A DNA stretch of 64,000 nt from Solea solea (taxonomy: Eukaryota; Chordata; Actinopteri; Pleuronectiformes; Soleidae). Position numbers and translations under genes: made by a program. The notes under the pieces were generated by a model. The model did no database searches, had not been told where the DNA came from, and saw nothing but the letters and a program-made list of their open reading frames with translations. The DNA lies in NCBI RefSeq assembly GCF_958295425.1, contig NC_081141.1, forward strand, positions 14,665,204 through 14,729,203, written 5' to 3'. Position 1 is the first letter of the stretch; each line of letters starts with the position of its first letter. Positions 58,101 through 64,000 of this stretch are shown here, piece after piece.

Positions 58101-61100
58101 AAATTTGATAAAAAAGTCATAGGTTTGTATGTCGTCCAAAATTAGACAAAAAGTCATAGGTTTGTATGTCGTCCAAAATTAGACAGGAAGTCATAGGTTT
58201 GTATGTCGTCCAAAATTAGACAAAAAAGTCATAGGTTTGTATGTCGTCCAAAATGTGACAAAAAAGTCATAGGTTAGGATGTCGTCCAAAATTAGACAAA
58301 AAAGTCATAGGTTTGTATGTCGTCCAAAATGTGACAAAAAAGTCATAGGTTTTTATTTCGTCCAAAATTAGACACAAAAGTCATAGGGTTGTATGTCGTC
58401 CAAAATTGGACAAAAAAGTCATAGGTTTGTATGTCGTCGAAAATTTGATAAAAAAGTCATAGGTTTGTATGTCGTCCAAAATTAGACAAAAAAGTCATAG
58501 GTTTGTATGTCGTCCAAAATTAGACAAAAAAGTCATAGGTTTGTATGTCGTCCAAAATTAGACAGGAAGTCATAGGTTTGTATGTCGTCCAAAATTAGAC
58601 AAAAAAGTCATAGGTTTGTATGTCGTCCAAAATGTGACAAAAAAGTCATAGGTTAGTATGTCGTCCAAAATGTGACAAAAAAGTCATAGGTTTGTATGTC
58701 GTCCAAAATTAGACAAAAAAGTCATAGGTTTTATGTCGTCGAAAATTTGATAAAAAAGTCATAGGTTAGTATGTTGTCCAAAATTAGACAAAAAAGTCAT
58801 AGGTTTGTATGTCGTCCAAAATGTGACAAAAAAGTCATAGGTTTGTATGTCGTCCAAAATGTGACAAAAAAGTCATAGGTTAGTATGTCGTCCAAAATTA
58901 GACACAAAAGTCATAGGGTTGTATGTCGTCCAAAATTAGACAAAAAAGTCATAGGTTTGTATGTCGTCCAAAATGTGACAAAAAAGTCATAGGTTAGTAT
59001 GTCGTCCAAAATTAGACAAAAAAGTCATAGGTTTGTATGTCGTCCAAAATGTGACAAAAAAGTCATAGGTTAGTATGTCGTCCAAAATGTGACAAAAAAG
59101 TCATAGGTTTGTATGTCGTCCAAAATTAGACAAAAAAGTCATAGGTTTTATGTCGTCGAAAATTTGATAAAAAAGTCATAGGTTAGTATGTTGTCCAAAA
59201 TTAGACAAAAAAGTCATAGGTTTGTATGTCGTCCAAAATGTGACAAAAAAGTCATAGGTTTGTATGTCGTCCAAAATGTGACAAAAAAGTCATAGGTTAG
59301 TATGTCGTCCAAAATTAGACACAAAAGTCATAGGGTTGTATGTCGTCCAAAATTAGACAAAAAAGTCATAGGTTTGTATGTCGTCCAAAATGTGACAAAA
59401 AAGTCATAGGTTAGTATGTCGTCCAAAATGTGACAAAAAAGTCATAGGTTAGTATGTCGTCCAAAATGTGACAAAAAAGTCATAGGTTTGTATGTAGTCC
59501 AAAATGTGACAAAAAAGTCATAGGTTTTTATGTCGTCCAAAATTAGACACAAAAGTCATAGGTTTGTATGTCGTCCAAAATTAGACAAAAAAGTCATAGG
59601 TTTTTATGTCGTCCAAAATTAGACACAAAAGTCATAGGGTTGTATGTCGTCCAAAATTAGACAAAAAAGTCATAGGTTTTATGTTGTCGAAAATTTGATA
59701 AAAAAGTCATAGGTTAGTATGTTGTCCAAAATTAGACACAAAAGTCATAGGGTTGTATGTCGTCCAAAATTAGACAAAAAAGTCATAGGTTTGTATGTCG
59801 TCCAAAATGTGACAAAAAAGTCATAGGTTAGTATGTTGTCCAATATGAGACAAAAAAGTCATAGGTTAGTATGTCGTCCAAAATGTGACAAAAAAGTCAT
59901 AGGTTAGTATGTCGTCCAAAATGTGACAAATAAGTCATAGGTTTGTATGTAGTCCAAAATTAGACAAAAAAGCCATAGGTTAGTATGTTGTCCAAAATTA
60001 GACAAAAAAGTCATAGGTTTGTATGTCGTCCAAAATGTGACAAAAAAGTCATAGGTTTTTATCTCGTCCAAAATTAGACACAAAAGTCATAGGGTTGTAT
60101 GTCGTCCAAAATTAGACAAAAAAGTCATAGGTTTGTATGTCGTCGAAAATTTGATAAAAAAGTCATAGGTTTGTATGTCGTCCAAAATTAGACAAAAAGT
60201 CATAGGTTTGTATGTCGTCCAAAATTAGACAGGAAGTCATAGGTTTGTATGTCGTCCAAAATTAGACAAAAAAGTCATAGGTTTGTATGTCGTCCAAAAT
60301 GTGACAAAAAAGTCATAGGTTAGGATGTCGTCCAAAATTAGACAAAAAAGTCATAGGTTTGTATGTCGTCCAAAATGTGACAAAAAAGTCATAGGTTTTT
60401 ATTTCGTCCAAAATTAGACACAAAAGTCATAGGGTTGTATGTCGTCCAAAATTAGACAAAAAAGTCATAGGTTTGTATGTCGTCGAAAATTTGATAAAAA
60501 AGTCATAGGTTTGTATGTCGTCCAAAATTAGACAAAAAAATCATAGGTTAGTATGTCGTCCAAAATTAGACAAAAAAGTCATAGGTTTTTATGTCGTCCA
60601 AAATTAGACACAAAAGTCATAGGGTTGTATGTCGTCCAAAATTAGACTAAAAAGTCATAGGTTTGTATGTCGTCGAAAATTTGATAAAAAAGTCATAGGT
60701 TTGTATGTCGTCCAAAATTAGACAAAAAAGTCATAGGTTTGTATGTCGTCCAAAATTAGACAGGAAGTCATAGGTTTGTATGTCGTCCAAAATTAGACAA
60801 AAAAGTCATAGGTTTGTATGTCGTCCAAAATGTGACAAAAAAGTCATAGGTTAGTATGTCGTCCAAAATTAGACAAAAAAGTCATAGGTTTGTATGTCGT
60901 CCAAAATGTGACAAAAAAGTCATAGGTTAGTATGTCGTCCAATATGTGACAAAAAAGTCATAGGTTAGTATGTCGTCCAAAATTAGACAAAAAAGTCATA
61001 GGTTTGTATGTCGTCCAAAATGTGACAAAAAAGTCATAGGTTAGTATGTCGTCCAATATGAGACAAAAAAGTCATAGGTTAGTATGTCGTCCAAAATGTG

Positions 61101-61464
61101 ACAAAAAAGTCATAGGTTAGTATGTCGTCCAAAATGTGACAAAAAAGTCATAGGTTTGTATGTCGTCCAAAATGTGACAAAAAAGTCATAGGTTTGAATA
61201 TCGTCCAAAATTAGACACAAAAGTCATAGGTTAGTATGTCGTCCAAAATTAGACAAAAAAGTCATAGGTTAGTATGTCGTCCAAAATGTGACAAAAATGT
61301 CATAGGTTTGTATGTCGTCCAAAATGTGACAAAAAAGTCATAGGTTAGTATGTCGTCCAAAATGTGACAAAAAAGTCATAGGTTAGTATGTCGTCCAAAA
61401 TGTGACAAAAAAGTCATAGGTTAGTATGTCGTCCAAAATGTGACAAAAAAGTCATAGGTTAGTA
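49178..61464 (+). repeat. 38-bp tandem array, right block (about 320 units)
   Basis: The same unit as the left block. From about 51 kb, units reading TTTGTATG (instead of TTAGTATG), TTAGAC and a GTCGTCGAAAATTTGATA type become common, often alternating in fixed order. A segment of about 2 kb spanning roughly 56.3-58.4 kb is repeated at 58.4-60.4 kb with a spacing of 2046 bp. A smaller repeat of 453 bp occurs at 49648 and 50101. The array ends at AGGTTAGTA, 61456-61464. Confidence 0.95.
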
Positions 61465-61640
61465 CTTTTGTTGGTCTAGTTGTACTTTTGTATTTCCATG
61501 TTTGTATTGTAGTTGCTGCCTTCCTGTTTTATATTTAACTATGATGTTGGCTGCTGCCTTTCTTGGCCAGGTCACCCTTGTGAAAGAGATCTTGATCTCA
61601 ACGGGTCTTTTATCTGGTTAAATAAAGGAGAAATTAAAAA
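61465..61640 (+). mobile_element. LINE 3' end (L2/CR1-like), 5'-truncated
   Basis: It contains GGCTGCTGCCTTTCTTGGCC, GTGAAAGAGATCTTGATCTC, and TCTGGTTAAATAAAGG before an A-rich end. This is the familiar noncoding 3' terminus of a fish LINE family. No coding part is present. It lies directly against the right edge of the 38-bp array. Confidence 0.55.
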
Positions 61641-62768
61641 AGAAATTAGCTTGGCACCTTTCTTTGCACGTTGACCACATGTGTTCCGGCCTTACGCAGG
61701 CTCAGACCTGTTCAAGCTGTGAGTGAAATAACTTTAAATGTGTCATGAAAGTTGAAAAAAAGGAAATAAAAATAGGTAATTATTATCCTCCCAAACAATG
61801 ACTTTCCTACTTTTCTGGAACTTTACAAACTATTTCATAAATAAACAGCATTAGTTGAGTCAGGTTTGTAATTCTCGCGACCTTTTCCATATCAGCAACA
61901 GTTGTTTTCACGAAAAAGAGGATAAAAGTCAGACTCGTCACACACACAGGAGAGCTGGCTGTCTTTAATCTGGGAGAGTTTCAGTCAAGAATTTATCTTA
62001 ATTCTTGGTTTGGGGAAAAAAGGGCCCATTTACTTATTAGCTCTTAAGTACAGCAGATAAAATACATGGTTTATTGTACCATAAAATAGTAAAGTATGTA
62101 AATCTGTTCAACTCCCCATTGAGATAAAGTTGAGTTCTTTGAAAAAGCTGTAATTCTTTTAAATGCCCAGCTATTCACACTTGGCAGTGAACTTGTTTAT
62201 GGTCTTTGTGTTGCGTAAACAGTGGTGTTGCTCTGCGTACACTGCGTGACTGCACTGATATTCACACACCAATCATGAGCGACTAATTGGTATAGCCGTT
62301 CGTTAATTAATGCACTGCATTTGAAATCTTTCACAGCTTTGCGCTCGCTATTTATGCTGTTGTGTCACTCGACACATCAAACGCACCAATCTGATATGAG
62401 CGTAATGGTCCATCTGAATGGTCGGGACATGAATGACAGCATGTGTTGCCTTTCCCCCTTTGAAATCCCCTCGCAGAGAAGCAGCGGGGAAAATGCTCTT
62501 GGCACAACGTTGTACCATAAAAGTTGAAAGCATTCCGGCCGTCTTGGCCCATAAGCACAATAATGTATGTGAAAGAAGAAAGGCTGAGCGGAGCCATTGT
62601 TCAGAATCATCATTACAAGGCAAACATCAGGGATACACCAGCTCTGATCAGTCACGACATGATATACACAGGCCTACGTTCACTTATCTGCTGTTACATC
62701 GTGTCAGCAAGGTTACAATTCTACCACCCAACTGAAGAATTTATTTTAAAATAAATCTTTAGAAATAG
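61641..62768. other. Intergenic region, no gene assigned
   Basis: Mixed-composition DNA. Overlapping ORFs of 68-100 codons on both strands at 62321-62754 have no recognisable domain, splice context or codon pattern, and I do not call them genes. Confidence 0.5.
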
Positions 62769-63613
62769 AATAAAGTCGTAATCTTTCGAGAATAAAGTCG
62801 TAATCTTTTGAGAATAAAGTCATAACATTAAGAGAATAAAGGGGTAATATTAAGAGAATGAAGTTGGAATCTTTCGAGAATAAAGTTGTAACATGAGAAT
62901 AACGTTGTAATCTTTTGACAATAAAGTTGTAATCTTTTGAGAATAAAGGCGTAATATTTTGAGAATAAAGTCGTAATATTACGAGAATAAAGCCGTAATC
63001 TTTCAAGAATATAGTTGTAATCTTTCGAGAATAAAGGTGTAATATTTTGAGAATAAAGTTGTAACATGAGAATAACGTTGTAATCTTTTGACAATAAAGT
63101 TGTAATCTTTTGAGAATAAAGGCGTAATATTTTGAGAATAAAGTCGTAATATTTTCGAGAATAAAGCCGTAATCTTTCAAGAATATAGTTGTAATCTTTC
63201 GAGAATAAAGGTGTAATATTTTGAGAATAAAGTCGTAATATTTCGAGAATAAAGTTGTAACATGAGAATAACGTTGTAATCTTTTGACAATAAAGTCGTA
63301 ATCTTTTGAGAATAAAGGCGTAATATTTTGAGAATAAAGTCGTAATTTTTTCGAGAATAAAGCCGTAATCATTTGAGAATAAAGTCATAATCTTTTGACA
63401 ATTAAATCGTAATCTTTCAAGAATAAAGTCGCAATCTTTCAAGAATAAAGTCGCAATCTTTCGAGAATAAAGTCATAATCTTTCAAGAATAAAGTCTTAA
63501 TCATTCGAGAATAAAGTCGTAACATGAGAATAAAGTCGTAATCTTTTGACAATTAAATCGTTATCTTTCAAGAATGAAGTCGCAATCTTTCAAGAATAAA
63601 GTTGTAATTATTA
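62769..63613 (+). repeat. 22-bp tandem array (AATAAAGTCGTAAT unit)
   Basis: About 38 units of 22 bp, each starting AATAAAGTCGTAATCTTT. Variants change the CG to TG or CA and swap CTTTCGAG for CTTTTGAG. A compound unit starting at GTAACATGAG recurs at 62888, 63061 and 63257 (spacings 173 and 196 bp), so a second-order repeat exists. The long minus-strand ORFs over this tract are artefacts of a 66-bp (22-codon) cycle. Confidence 0.9.
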
Positions 63614-63719
63614 TTCAAGCAAAATCTCAGCTGATCAGATGCATCGTCAAGATGAAAGGCGGAGCATTTTGTGAAGTTACATTTTGATTAGGGCTTCACA
63701 AACAAAGGATTTTTTTTTT

Positions 63720-63776
63720 AATACGACTTTATTCTGACAAAATTATGACTTTATTCTGACAAAATTATGACTTATT
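63720..63776 (-). repeat. Inverted short copies of the 22-bp array motif
   Basis: ACGACTTTATTCTGAC and then ATGACTTTATTCTGAC, the reverse complement of the GAATAAAGTCGT core of the preceding array, appear about 105 bp beyond it. Confidence 0.7.
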
Positions 63777-64000
63777 CTATTTATTATTAAATGGTTTTTT
63801 TTCTCTTCAATTTGGCCCTAATACCCCGTCGTAGAATTTACACTTATACATCACTAATTTATTTCTTATCATTTCATGTTGACAAAATCAAGATAAATAG
63901 CATGTATAGATAGAATCCAGGTGAAATTGGTATACCAGCATCCATACACCAGAACAAGTAGTACACAAGAGAAAGTAAATACTCCTGTTATGCCCCAGTC
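63777..64000. other. Right edge, nothing assigned
   Basis: A/T-rich sequence with no recognised gene or element. Confidence 0.6.

Noticed and set aside
45662..61464. CRISPR-like regular array
   Set aside because: The units are contiguous with no unique spacers, and the genome is vertebrate. It is satellite DNA.
62746..63442. Two overlapping minus-strand ORFs of 204 and 208 codons with repeated LFSKDYDFILERL-type peptide
   Set aside because: They are translations of the 22-bp array; three units equal 66 bp, so frames stay open by chance. No promoter, splice context or domain is seen.

Overview
The window is vertebrate nuclear DNA, almost certainly from a teleost (ray-finned) fish. Genes are split by short introns with GT/AG boundaries. 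The proteins are vertebrate orthologues with fish-like substitutions. The intergenic DNA carries fish-type SINEs, LINEs and hAT-like elements, many microsatellites and two tandem arrays. All three genes lie on the + strand, in the order itga2 - fst - ndufs4. Mammals have ITGA2 - MOCS2 - FST - NDUFS4; I see no MOCS2 here.

Region by region. (1) 407-14160: integrin alpha-2, 29 exons from the first propeller exon to the stop; the signal-peptide exon is not found and probably lies to the left. Intron 11 holds a tRNA-derived SINE, and intron 26 holds a 2-kb antisense LINE with an 18-bp target-site duplication. (2) 14160-17350: intergenic DNA with a TG-rich repeat and no gene seen. (3) 17355-23425: follistatin, six exons, complete (347 aa), with four long C or G homopolymer runs in introns and 3' UTR. 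(4) About 600 bp separate fst from ndufs4, including a perfect 25-bp-arm palindrome. (5) 24049-44690: ndufs4, five exons, complete (170 aa). Intron 1 (3.8 kb) contains a nest of a LINE fragment and a hAT element inside AT-rich inverted arms. Intron 2 (14.8 kb) contains MITEs and SINEs. (6) 45662-61464: a tandem array of a 38-bp unit, about 400 copies, interrupted once by a 475-bp LTR-like insertion and showing higher-order duplications of 1174 and 2046 bp. (7) 61465-64000: a LINE 3' end, unassigned DNA, and a 22-bp tandem array followed by short copies of its core in the opposite orientation.

The genes do not form an operon or one pathway. Integrin alpha-2 is a collagen receptor subunit, follistatin is a secreted activin/myostatin antagonist, and NDUFS4 is an accessory subunit of mitochondrial complex I. 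Their adjacency is ancestral vertebrate synteny. The least ordinary content is the 15.8-kb 38-bp array with its layered duplication history and CpG-decay pattern, followed by the nested element in ndufs4 intron 1. I found no evidence of a new protein-coding system; the long ORFs in the 22-bp array are repeat artefacts. Family names come from reading the sequence and recalling the families; no database search was run.
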